Origin: Mayfieldus sp038329895
GTDB taxonomy: Bacteria > Actinomycetota > Thermoleophilia > Solirubrobacterales > 70-9
Length of the DNA stretch: 45,137 nt
Reading direction: 5' to 3'
Assembly: GCA_038329895.1 (NCBI GenBank)
Contig: JBBQNM010000009.1
Coordinates: 1 to 45,137, forward strand
The position numbers and the translations under genes are program-made. The stretch's first letter is position 1, and each line of letters begins with the position of its first letter. Shown in pieces: positions 26,239 to 33,652 of the stretch. Below the pieces are notes generated by a model. It was not told the DNA's origin, made no database searches, and saw only the letters and a list, made by a program, of their open reading frames with translations.

Positions 26239-27191
26239 GTGGCCAGCCGAGCCCCCGCACCCCCGCTCGAGCTTGCTCACCGGGTGGGCGCGATCAAGCA
26301 CTCGGAGAACCCGATGGAGCTCTACGAGATGCGTGGGCATGCGGGTCGCGACCAGATCGTCTCGATGCTTCCAACTGGCTGGAGCTTCGAGGGCAAGCGG
26401 GTCCTCGATTTCGGTTGCGGGGCGGGGCGCACACTCCGCTACTTTCTCGACGAGGCCGAGATCGCCGAGTTCTGGGGTTGCGACATCGACGAAGCGAGCA
26501 TCGCCTGGCTGAGCGAGCACCTCAGTCCTCCGATTCACCCGGTTCGGACCAACGAGATTCCCCCGATCCCGCGACCCGAGGGCTACTTCGACCTCGTCTA
26601 CGCGGTCTCGGTGTTTACTCATCTGACCGACAGCTGGAGCCAGTGGCTCTTGGAGCTGCACAGGTTGCTGCGCGACGAGGGCCTCTTGATCGCCACCTAC
26701 ACGGCGAGAGTGTTTCGGAAAGGTTTGCCAACGAGCCTTGGGACCAAGACCGAGTCGGGATGAACGTCCTGCGCGCCTGGCAGAGCTGGGACGAGGGTGG
26801 CCCTTTCGTCCTTCACTCCGACTGGTGGGTCCGGGCGCACTGGGGTCGCGCCTTCGAGATCCTCGACGTCCTACCCCCGTCTGAGATCAACAGTGCGCTT
26901 GGGCCGCAATCCTGGGCGCTGCTGCGAAAGCGTTCGGGTCGCTTCACGACCGCCGACCTGGAGTTGCCCCAGTCCGGCGAGGAACGAGAGGTGAGGGCGA
27001 TGCGCCACAACATCAGTCAACTGCAGGCGGAGGTGGCGGAGCAGAGACGAGTCCTCCTTCCCGAGATTGAGTCGCAACGGCGACATTCCAAGGAGCTGGA
27101 ACGCGCCGTAGAGGGCCTTACGAACTCGATCAGCTGGCGGATTACGAAGCCCCTCAGGACCCTGGCGCGCAGGTGGCGCGAGCGACGCTGA
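26239..27191 (+). pseudogene. class I SAM methyltransferase with coiled-coil tail, frameshifted
   Basis: The first frame starts GTG 26239 and gives a Rossmann methyltransferase: VLDFGCGAGRTLRYF (motif I), FDLVYAVSVFTHLTDSW and LHRLLRDEGLLIATYT. It then runs out of family sequence and stops at 26763. The family continuation (ERFANEPWDQDRVGMNVLR, DEGGPFVLHSDWWVRAHWG) is in another frame that ends at 27191, so one base is missing between about 26700 and 26725. The tail is a coiled coil (MRHNISQLQAEVAEQRRVL) with the ending SISWRITKPLRTLARRW, a motif often seen in cell-surface glycan enzymes. Likely role: methylating an exported polysaccharide, perhaps its end. Broken gene or sequencing error. 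Confidence 0.85.
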
Positions 27192-27200
27192 GTGCCGGTG

Positions 27201-27920
27201 TCAGGGCTCGAGCTCGACCGTGAGACGCCCCTCGGCCTCCAGCTTGTCCAGGTGCGCCTGCATGACCAGCGCCGCGGCCGGCCGCAGCGGCTCGGGAACG
27301 TCGTCCCAGACCTCGGCCAGCAGGGCCGCCCGTGATCGCTCCCCCCGTTCCAGCGCTTCGACCAGCCGACGCTCGCGCATCATCCGGTGCTCGACGTACT
27401 CGGACAGCTTCGCGGCCGGGTCGGTGACCCAGGGGCCGTGCCCGGCGCAGATCAACTCCAGGTCCAGGTCCTGGAGCCGGCGCAAGGAGTCGAGGTAGGC
27501 GCTCAGCGACCCCGCGTCGGGCGGGACGATGCTGAACCCTTCGCCGAGCACCAGGTCGCCGCTGAAGCAGACGCCGTCGCTGAGGAAGCAGAGGTGGTCG
27601 ATGGCATGACCGGGGGTCGCCATCGCGGTGAGCGGACCGTGGCTCTCGCCGTCGGAGAGCTCGATCAGCGCCGCGTCCAGCAGAGACTCCCCGGCGGCGT
27701 GGTCCTCGTGGCCGTGGGTGAGCAGCACACCGCCGATGCCTCCTCTCTCGACCGCCGCGGCGCGGATCGCCTCGATGTGCGACTGATCGGCCGGCCCTGG
27801 GTCGATCACCATGCAGGGATCGGAGCCGAACAGGTAGGTGTTGGTCCCCTCCAGCGTCATCGGGCCGGGGTTCGGCGCGATCAGCCGCCCGATCTCCGGA
27901 TGCCCCGGCGCCAGGTCTAT
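27201..27920 (-). CDS. MBL-fold metallo-hydrolase (LACTB2-like)
   Basis: A ~239-residue metallo-beta-lactamase-fold hydrolase of the glyoxalase II/LACTB2 kind. The metal site THGHEDHAAG (HxHxDH), the later His in ATPGHAIDHLCF, the Asp in VCFSGDLVLGEG and the His in ICAGHGPWV are all present. The N-terminus APNPGPMTLEGTNTYLFG is typical. It ends with a small winged-helix-like domain. The start is unclear: no ATG, GTG or TTG fits. An AUA at 27920 overlaps the upstream TAG as ATAG with a ribosome-like AGAGG seven bases before; CTG 27914 is the alternative. Activity as a beta-lactamase is not implied. Confidence 0.88.
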   Translation of the reverse strand: MDLAPGHPEIGRLIAPNPGPMTLEGTNTYLFGSDPCMVIDPGPADQSHIEAIRAAAVERGGIGGVLLTHGHEDHAAGESLLDAALIELSDGESHGPLTAMATPGHAIDHLCFLSDGVCFSGDLVLGEGFSIVPPDAGSLSAYLDSLRRLQDLDLELICAGHGPWVTDPAAKLSEYVEHRMMRERRLVEALERGERSRAALLAEVWDDVPEPLRPAAALVMQAHLDKLEAEGRLTVELEP

Positions 27921-29968
27921 GCAGCTACCTCTTTGCGGATCGCCTCGCGGACGTCCTCGGGCTCCAGCACCACGAGGTCGCCGGCGCCGCGCAGGATCTC
28001 GCGCACCAGCCACGGCGTGCCCGCATAGGGCACCTCGACGACGACGGCGCCGTCGGCCAGCTCCTCGACCACGGTGCGCTCTTCGCGCAGCCAGCGTGCC
28101 CGCTCGGGCGAGACCCAGACGCGCGCCACGCTCGCGGTCGGCACCTCGCCGTCGACCATCCAGCCCTCCACTCCGGCGATCTCCTCGACCTCGGGACGGG
28201 GCTCGAAGCCCTTACCGGAGAGCTTCGCCTCCTTGATGCGGTCGAGCTTGAAGTGGCGGACCGCCTCGCGGCGCAGGTCATAGCACTCCACGTACCAGCC
28301 CTCGCGGCCGTTCTCGAGCCGGTACGGCTCGACCTCACGGTCGGTGAACTGGTCCTCGTTCTCCTTGTAGTACTGGAGCTCGAGCACCTTGCGCTCGGCG
28401 ATCGCCTCGTTGACCTTGCGTGCGACCTCGGAGTCACCGCCGCCGCTGGAAGCGATCTCCAGCCCCTCCTCGGAGGGGTCGTGCCCGAGCGCCGCGACGA
28501 TCTTCTTGCGCGCCGTCTGAAGGCCCGCCTGCGGCAGATGGTCGCCGAACAGGTCGATCGCCGCCACCAGCGCCTTCGCCTCCAATGGCAGCAGGCGCGC
28601 GGGCCGCGCGAAGCTGTCGCCGTAGGGCTCGGAGTCGACCTCGATCTCGTCGCCCTGGATCTCCGCGTAGAGGACGTAGGTACCGCCGCCGAAGTTGACG
28701 ACGTTGAGCACCTCGATGTCCTCGCGCAGCTCCTCGCTGCTCAGCTTGAGGCGCTTGCGGACCTCGTCCACCGATAGGCGGCCGTCCTCCTTGGCGGCCT
28801 CGATCAGCAGGCCGGCGAGGGTGATCAGGCGAGCGAAGCGCTCCGGGCGGATCGTCGCCTCGCCGCGGCCGTTGGAGCGGCTGCGCCGCCCATTGGCGCG
28901 CAGGGGGCGGTCCACGGTGTCGGCGGCATCGAACCCGTTCGCGTGGCGGTCGCGCAGCAGGGCCACCCGCTGCTCGGCCTCCTTGCGCAGGTCCTTCGGC
29001 TCCAGCACCTTGGCGTTGTTGCGCCAGCGCAGCACCCAGGAGATCAGCTCGCGCTCCGACGCGTACGGCGTCTCGAAGATCAGCCCCTTGCCTGGGGCCC
29101 GGTCGGCCTTGCGCGCCGGGCGGAACTTCCCGTAGTCGCCGAAGTCACGTTGCACCAGCCAGGCGACGCGCTCGCGCAGGAACAGCTTTGCGGTGCCCTT
29201 CAGGTCTCCGAGCTGCCAGTCGGCGCGCCGCGCGTAGTCGCGGCGGTCGAAGTCCTCGGGCGGCGGGAAGTCGTGCTCGGCCTTCGACGCATAGCCGACC
29301 TTGCCCTGGATGCGGGAGAGGCGGAACACGCGCACCGCCTCGCGCTCGTACGAGTGGCCGATCAAATAGAACTGGCCGTCGCGGAAGACCAGGTGGTAGG
29401 GGTTGACCTTGCGCTTCTCCGTGTCGTCGCGCTCCATCGTGTAGTAGGTGAACTCGATCGTCTTGCGGCGCGAGATCGCGGTCTCGATCTTCGACAGGCG
29501 CTGGGACAGGTCGCGGCCCCCAGCCGAAGCCGTGACCGCCATCTCGACCGGCGCCCGCTCCCCCTCGGTGACCGGGTTGGGGTGCCCCCAGGCGACCTGC
29601 TGGAGCGCCAGGCGAAGCGGCTCGGCGTAGGCGAACCCACCGTCAGTGAGCAGCGAGAGAGCGGTGCGCAGCGCCGCCAGCTCGTCGTCCGAGAACTTGA
29701 TCGCGTCCAGGTAGTAGTTCTCGGGCGGCAGCGAGTACAGCTCGGCCTCGAAGAAGCCCTCCCCCGGCTTCTCGACCTGGAGATGGATCCCAAGGCTCTC
29801 CAGCTCGGCGCGGTCGGCGTAGAAGCGCCGGGCGAAGGCATCGTCGTTCATGTCGCTGTAGCCCTCGACCTCGCGTTTGATCTCCAGCGCGGAGACCGGC
29901 CTGCCCTGGGCCATCAGGAACGAGATCAGGGAGAGCTGGCGGATCAGCTTCTCGGTGTCCTTGGCCAC
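27917..29968 (-). CDS. pafBC: fused PafB-PafC WYL-domain transcription regulator
   Basis: A 683-residue protein made of two tandem regulator units. Each has an N-terminal winged helix-turn-helix, a WYL domain and a WCX domain. The first unit starts DTEKLIRQLSLISFLMAQG and has the WYL-type region SRRKTIEFTYYTMERDD. The second begins around residue 395 (ARLITLAGLLIEAAKEDGRL) with AERKVLELQYYKENED. In mycobacteria PafB and PafC are separate proteins that activate the RecA-independent DNA damage response; fused forms are known in some actinobacteria. The start is GTG 29968. The WYL domain probably senses a nucleic acid ligand. Its stop overlaps the start of the MBL gene. Confidence 0.9.
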   Translation of the reverse strand: MAKDTEKLIRQLSLISFLMAQGRPVSALEIKREVEGYSDMNDDAFARRFYADRAELESLGIHLQVEKPGEGFFEAELYSLPPENYYLDAIKFSDDELAALRTALSLLTDGGFAYAEPLRLALQQVAWGHPNPVTEGERAPVEMAVTASAGGRDLSQRLSKIETAISRRKTIEFTYYTMERDDTEKRKVNPYHLVFRDGQFYLIGHSYEREAVRVFRLSRIQGKVGYASKAEHDFPPPEDFDRRDYARRADWQLGDLKGTAKLFLRERVAWLVQRDFGDYGKFRPARKADRAPGKGLIFETPYASERELISWVLRWRNNAKVLEPKDLRKEAEQRVALLRDRHANGFDAADTVDRPLRANGRRSRSNGRGEATIRPERFARLITLAGLLIEAAKEDGRLSVDEVRKRLKLSSEELREDIEVLNVVNFGGGTYVLYAEIQGDEIEVDSEPYGDSFARPARLLPLEAKALVAAIDLFGDHLPQAGLQTARKKIVAALGHDPSEEGLEIASSGGGDSEVARKVNEAIAERKVLELQYYKENEDQFTDREVEPYRLENGREGWYVECYDLRREAVRHFKLDRIKEAKLSGKGFEPRPEVEEIAGVEGWMVDGEVPTASVARVWVSPERARWLREERTVVEELADGAVVVEVPYAGTPWLVREILRGAGDLVVLEPEDVREAIRKEVAA

Positions 29969-30013
29969 GAGCGAGAGGATAGTCAGCGTGTGCAGCAGAC
30001 CTGCCGGCCAAAT

Positions 30014-30026
30014 GCGCAATTTGCGC
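30014..30026. promoter_or_regulatory. 13-bp palindrome between divergent pafBC and a small gene
   Basis: GCGCAA (30014-30019), a single T, then TTGCGC (30021-30026): a perfect inverted repeat in the 94-bp divergent gap. It is a candidate operator for either gene. TTGCGC could also serve as a -35 for the small plus-strand gene, with TAGAGT at 30041-30046 as -10 but a short 14-bp spacer. Confidence 0.35.
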
Positions 30027-30062
30027 CCGCACCGCAGCGGTAGAGTGCGGACCCCCCAGGGA

Positions 30063-30245
30063 GTGAAAGACGGTGGATTTCCTCAGAAGCGCTCGATCCG
30101 GCAGACCAACCGGCAGGTGCACCGCCAGATCAACCGGTCGGTACGCCAGTCGTCTCCCAACTCGGCACGCCAGAAGCGCTTGCTGCACTGCGTGCAGCAC
30201 GCTCACGGCAACGTGAACCGCATCCAGCGCTGCGGGCGCTTCTAA
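30063..30245 (+). CDS. small basic Arg/Gln-rich protein, unknown
   Basis: A 60-residue protein starting at GTG 30063 and ending at TAA 30245. Almost every codon ends in G or C, as in neighbouring real genes, and the strand is not antisense to another gene, so coding is likely. The sequence is strongly basic with a repeating Arg-Gln/Asn pattern (RQTNRQVHRQINRSVRQ) and ends with VNRIQRCGRF; two Cys and several His lie in the last third. It may bind nucleic acid, which is an inference from charge only. GTG 30045 is an alternative start. It is divergent from pafBC and convergent with the YhaM-like gene. Confidence 0.5.
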   Translation: MKDGGFPQKRSIRQTNRQVHRQINRSVRQSSPNSARQKRLLHCVQHAHGNVNRIQRCGRF

Positions 30246-30257
30246 TCCACAGTCGAG

Positions 30258-31274
30258 CTAGGCAGCTCGCGAGCCGAAGAAGGCCGAGCCCTCGAGCGCC
30301 CGGTCGAAGCTGGACCACGACTCGCCGTCGGGCAGCTCTCGCTCCAGGCGGTCGAAGCTGCCCAGCTTGCCGCCGAGGTTGTCGATCGCGTGGACCAGCG
30401 CCGCCTCGCGGGTCGCTGGCACCACCGGTGAGCCGTGCTCGAGCGCCCCGTGGTGGGAGAGGATGATGTGCAGGACCGCCTGCGCGAGGTCGGCGTCGAA
30501 GCCGCCGATCTCCTCGATCTCGCGTCGCACCTTGTAGTAGCCGAGAGGGATCTCGCTGTGCAGGCGTCCGGCGTCGGTGAGCTCGATCGCCAGCGGATCG
30601 TCGTTGTAGGCCTCGGTCTTGCCGATGTCGTGAAGTAGCGCGCCGGTCACCGCGACGTCGCGGTCGATGCCCGGGAACAGCGCCGCGGCGGCGCTCACCG
30701 CTTGGGCCACCGAGACCGTGTGCTCGAGCAGGCCGTGACGGTAGGCCTGGTGGTAGTGCTTGGCGGCGGGCGCGTCGCGGAAGCGCTGCCAGGCAGCCGA
30801 GCCAGGACCGAAGAACCGATCCAGCAGCTCCCGAAGCTGAGGGCGCTGGATCGTCTCGACCAGATCGCGCAGGTCCGCCTCGAGGCGATCGACCGAGAGC
30901 TGGGGGCCGGGCGCGAGGTCGTCGGCGCTGAATTCGTCGCCGCGAGCGGGACGCAGCTCGAGCACCTTGATCTTGGCGCCCCACTTGTCGCTTTGCTCGA
31001 AGGTTCCGGTGACGTGCAGCGCGGAGCCCGGCTCGGCGAGGCCGTAGCGGTCCTCGGCCTCCTCCCAGCAGACCGCCTCGATCGAGCCGCTGCTATCGCC
31101 GAGCACAAGCCGCAGGAACGGTTCGCCATTTCGCTTCTGGCGCAGGTCGCGCTCGCGCACCGCGAATACCGCCGCCACGCGCTGCCCGGCCTCCAGCTCG
31201 CGGATCGTCAGACGTCCGTTGGGGGAGTGCCCGTTGGTGTGCTGCTCGGCGTCGAATGTGGTCTGCTCCGCCAT
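30258..31274 (-). CDS. OB-fold plus HD-domain 3'-5' exoribonuclease (YhaM-like)
   Basis: A 338-residue nuclease of the YhaM/CBF1 type. An N-terminal OB-fold (FAVRERDLRQKRNGEPFLRL to ALHVTGTFEQSDKWGAKIKV) binds nucleic acid. The C-terminal HD domain carries YHQAYRHGLLEHTVSVAQ (first His), GALLHDIGKTEAYN (HD pair), and LSHHGALEHGSP with the later metal ligands. The family trims RNA or single-stranded DNA from the 3' end. Length is close to the Bacillus protein (about 314). ATG 31274. Gene stands alone. Confidence 0.9.
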   Translation of the reverse strand: MAEQTTFDAEQHTNGHSPNGRLTIRELEAGQRVAAVFAVRERDLRQKRNGEPFLRLVLGDSSGSIEAVCWEEAEDRYGLAEPGSALHVTGTFEQSDKWGAKIKVLELRPARGDEFSADDLAPGPQLSVDRLEADLRDLVETIQRPQLRELLDRFFGPGSAAWQRFRDAPAAKHYHQAYRHGLLEHTVSVAQAVSAAAALFPGIDRDVAVTGALLHDIGKTEAYNDDPLAIELTDAGRLHSEIPLGYYKVRREIEEIGGFDADLAQAVLHIILSHHGALEHGSPVVPATREAALVHAIDNLGGKLGSFDRLERELPDGESWSSFDRALEGSAFFGSRAA

Positions 31275-31378
31275 ATGCAGTTCACGGTAGACAAGGGGGC
31301 GGACGGCGACGGCTCGCCCCTGGCGTCGGTGGATAGCCTCTGCGGTGATGAAATCGACGCGCAGCGAGGTGAGCTGAG

Positions 31379-32089
31379 ATGGAGGCCGCGGGCCTCGACG
31401 GGACGGTGCTGGTCAGCGGCGGGACCGGAGCGCTCGGCCGCCCCGTGCTGCGTGAGCTGCTCGATTCGGGGGCTCGGGTCGTCTCCACCTGGATCGCCAA
31501 GCGCGAGGTGGAAGCGGTCCGCGAGGAGCTCGGCGAGCCGGATGGCTTGGAGCTGGTCCAGGCCGACCTTTCGAGCGATGAGGGCGCGACGGCCGCGGTC
31601 GAGGCGGCGTCGCCCGGGTCCCTCGCCGGCCTGGTCAACCTGGCCGGGGGCTTCGCGTCAGGCGGACGTCTGCACGAGGCGCCGGAAGATGAGTTCGAAC
31701 GCCAGCTGGAGTCGAACCTGATGACCGCCATGAGGCTGACCCGGGCGGCGCTTCCGAAGCTGATCGAGGGCGGCGGCTCGGTGGTCTGCGTCGGCACCAA
31801 AGCGGCGCTGGAGCCGTTCCCAGGAGCCTCCGGATACGTGGTCTCGAAGGCGGCGGTGCTGGCCCTGGTCAGAACCCTGGCGATCGAGTACCGCGACGAC
31901 GGTGTGAGGGTCAACGCGATCCTGCCCAGCGTCATCGACACCCCGGCGAACCGCGCCGCGATGCCCGACGCCGACCAATCAAGCTGGGTGCCGCCGGCCG
32001 AGATCGCCCGCGTGATCCGCTTCCTGCTCTCAGCCGACTCGACGCCGGTCTCAGGGGCGCTGGTTCCGGTCTACGGGCGGGCGGGATAG
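31379..32089 (+). CDS. short-chain dehydrogenase/reductase
   Basis: A 236-residue classical SDR. The NAD(P)-binding glycine motif is SGGTGALGRP. Family features follow: NLAGGFASGGRL in place of NNAG, Asn in LESNLMTAM, a Ser/Thr strand VVCVGTKAALEP with the usual Ser replaced by Gly-Thr, and the catalytic YVVSKAAV (YxxxK). The VRVNAILPSVIDTPANR loop is typical. Substrate unknown. Start ATG 31379 gives the expected length. The SRPBCC gene follows after 30 bp on the same strand and may be cotranscribed. Confidence 0.88.
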   Translation: MEAAGLDGTVLVSGGTGALGRPVLRELLDSGARVVSTWIAKREVEAVREELGEPDGLELVQADLSSDEGATAAVEAASPGSLAGLVNLAGGFASGGRLHEAPEDEFERQLESNLMTAMRLTRAALPKLIEGGGSVVCVGTKAALEPFPGASGYVVSKAAVLALVRTLAIEYRDDGVRVNAILPSVIDTPANRAAMPDADQSSWVPPAEIARVIRFLLSADSTPVSGALVPVYGRAG

Positions 32090-32119
32090 ATGGTCGACCC
32101 CGCGACCCCGCGCACCTAG

Positions 32120-32590
32120 ATGCCGCGCAGCAGACCGGCCGAGTTCGAGGTCAGCTCGCTCGTCCCCGCCCGGCCAGAGCAGGTCTGGGAGCGGATCATC
32201 ACCCCGGCGGGCATCAACCACGAGCTGCGACCGTGGATGCGGATGACGCTCCCGCGGGGGTTCGAGCGGCTCGACCCCGAGTCGGTCGAGCTGGGCAAGC
32301 CGATCGGGCGCAGCTGGGTGCTGCTGCTCGGGCTGCTGCCGTTCGACTACGACGACGTCACCCTTGTCGAGCTGGAGCCGGGGCGGCGCTTTCTGGAGCG
32401 CTCGCCGATGCTCAGCCAGCGCTCCTGGCAGCACGAGCGAATCGTCGAGCCGGCCGAAGGCGGCTCGCGGGTCACCGACCGCATCCGCATGGAGCCGCGA
32501 CTCGGTCTTCCGGCCGCCCCGCTTCGGCCCATGTTCCGCGCCGTCTTCCGCCACCGCCACCGGCGACTGCGGGCCTGGTTCGCGAACTAG
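32120..32590 (+). CDS. SRPBCC-family protein
   Basis: A 156-residue helix-grip-fold protein, probably a small-ligand binding protein. The opening FEVSSLVPARPEQVWERI is the family's first strand and helix, and the C-terminal helix is basic (FRHRHRRLRAWFAN). The middle region (FDYDDVTLVELEPGRRFLER to RIVEPAEGGSRVTDRIRM) matches the strands. The start is ATG 32120. Its stop at 32590 lies two bases before the attachment repeat of the integrated element, so it is the last undisturbed chromosomal gene on that side. Confidence 0.8.
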   Translation: MPRSRPAEFEVSSLVPARPEQVWERIITPAGINHELRPWMRMTLPRGFERLDPESVELGKPIGRSWVLLLGLLPFDYDDVTLVELEPGRRFLERSPMLSQRSWQHERIVEPAEGGSRVTDRIRMEPRLGLPAAPLRPMFRAVFRHRHRRLRAWFAN

Positions 32591-32592
32591 GA

Positions 32593-32636
32593 AGTGGCGA
32601 GGGGCGGAATCGAACCGCCGACACCACGATTTTCAG
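32593..32636. repeat. attL-like 44-bp direct repeat (3' part of tRNA-Phe)
   Basis: This 44-bp stretch is identical to 37054-37097, which covers the tRNA-Phe gene from the anticodon loop to just past its 3' end. Here it is a fragment without the 5' half of a tRNA, so it marks the far end of an element that integrated into tRNA-Phe. Confidence 0.92.
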
Positions 32637-32727
32637 AAGTCAGCGAGAACGACGAGAATTGGCCATGGTTGCAGGGCCTTTCGTAACGCATCCAGCAGAC
32701 AAGTTACCCCCTGTTTCCGGGGATTTC

Positions 32728-32764
32728 GGCCACGTTTGGGCCACGAACACAGGTCTCGTGGCCC
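32728..32764. repeat. repeat cluster with hairpin near attL
   Basis: GGCCACG occurs at 32728-32734 and again at 32739-32745 (11 bp apart, about one helical turn). Its inverse follows, giving a perfect 9-bp inverted repeat GGGCCACGA (32738-32746) / TCGTGGCCC (32756-32764). Such sites near an attachment core could bind integrase arms or an excisionase. No gene is visible in 32637-32864. Confidence 0.5.
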
Positions 32765-32864
32765 GATGGGAGCACGGCTTAGCCCCCCTGATCAGCCACG
32801 CGCCGACGCAGATCGGCTCGCCCCTCGGCGATGCAGCGATTGACCTTAGTGAAGCGCCTCCTAC

Positions 32865-33638
32865 CTACCGAATCAGCAGCGGCGTGCCGATCGGCATGAG
32901 GCGCCATAGTTGAGCCACCGCCGGGTTCTGGACGCGTATGCAGCCGTGGGATGGCCGGCCGGGGATCAGGAACGGCTCGTTTGTGCCGTGGATGCCGATG
33001 ACCCCGCCGCCGGGCCAGTCGCTGAGAACGGAATAATCGCTGCTGCCAAACGCCACGGGCCCATAGAGGCCGCCGGGGTCGGGCGTCTTGAACTTCTCGC
33101 GGATCCAGAAGTGCCCCGTCGGCGTGGGAGTGCTCGGCTTGCCGATCCCGACTGGGGCGCTCCAGAGCTGCCGGCCCCGCTTATAGAGGGTTGCGCGCAG
33201 CTTCGGGCGATCCACGACCAGCAGAGTCCGCACGCGGTAGAGGGGGCCCAGCGCCGAGTCGCGGACCCACCCCGTCCGTCCGTTCGGGCGCATCGGGATG
33301 CGAACCTCAAGCCAGGTGTGCCCGTTCGAATCGCTCCAGCTGCGCAAGACCAGATAGACCTCCGGGAACCCGTCCTCGGTGAGATAGTGGGTCGGCACGA
33401 TCTGCCCCGCGCGCGGCGTCGGCAGCCAGCGGATCGGCGCCCTTTGCACGGGGTGCGCCCAGCGCGTTAAGGTCCGTTCGTCGGAGAGGCGAACGCTGCC
33501 CTTGACGGCAGGCGCGCTGCCCGCGCTCGCCGATGCCGGGAGCGCGAGCGCCACCAGCAGGGCGAAGGCCAGGGCTCCGAGGCGGGTCCGCGACGCGGAA
33601 CCGCGCCTTGCCGTCACCGATCGGCTGGCGCCGATCAC
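32865..33638 (-). CDS. exported L,D-transpeptidase (YkuD domain)
   Basis: A 257-residue secreted cell-wall enzyme. The signal peptide LGALAFALLVALALPASASA is followed by an SH3-like region (about 55-130; HTWLEVRIPMRPNGRTGWV) and then the YkuD domain (LLVVDRPKLRATLYKRGRQL). The catalytic motif is intact: His in IGIHGTNEP, then SHGCIRV with the nucleophile Cys. It would form 3-3 peptidoglycan cross-links or attach proteins to the wall outside the cell. The ice-binding gene upstream ends 14 bp before its start, so the two are probably cotranscribed. Confidence 0.92.
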   Translation of the reverse strand: MIGASRSVTARRGSASRTRLGALAFALLVALALPASASAGSAPAVKGSVRLSDERTLTRWAHPVQRAPIRWLPTPRAGQIVPTHYLTEDGFPEVYLVLRSWSDSNGHTWLEVRIPMRPNGRTGWVRDSALGPLYRVRTLLVVDRPKLRATLYKRGRQLWSAPVGIGKPSTPTPTGHFWIREKFKTPDPGGLYGPVAFGSSDYSVLSDWPGGGVIGIHGTNEPFLIPGRPSHGCIRVQNPAVAQLWRLMPIGTPLLIR

Positions 33639-33652
33639 AGCGTCACCAAAGC

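Noticed and set aside
27201..27920. MBL-fold gene as an antibiotic beta-lactamase
   Set aside because: No signal peptide, and the N-terminus matches the LACTB2/glyoxalase II-like cytoplasmic hydrolases.
32637..32864. Missing N-terminal half of the integrase at the left end (split integrase as in SSV-type elements)
   Set aside because: Reading the minus strand into the attachment repeat in the integrase frame meets a TGA just before it, and no integrase-like sequence is found.
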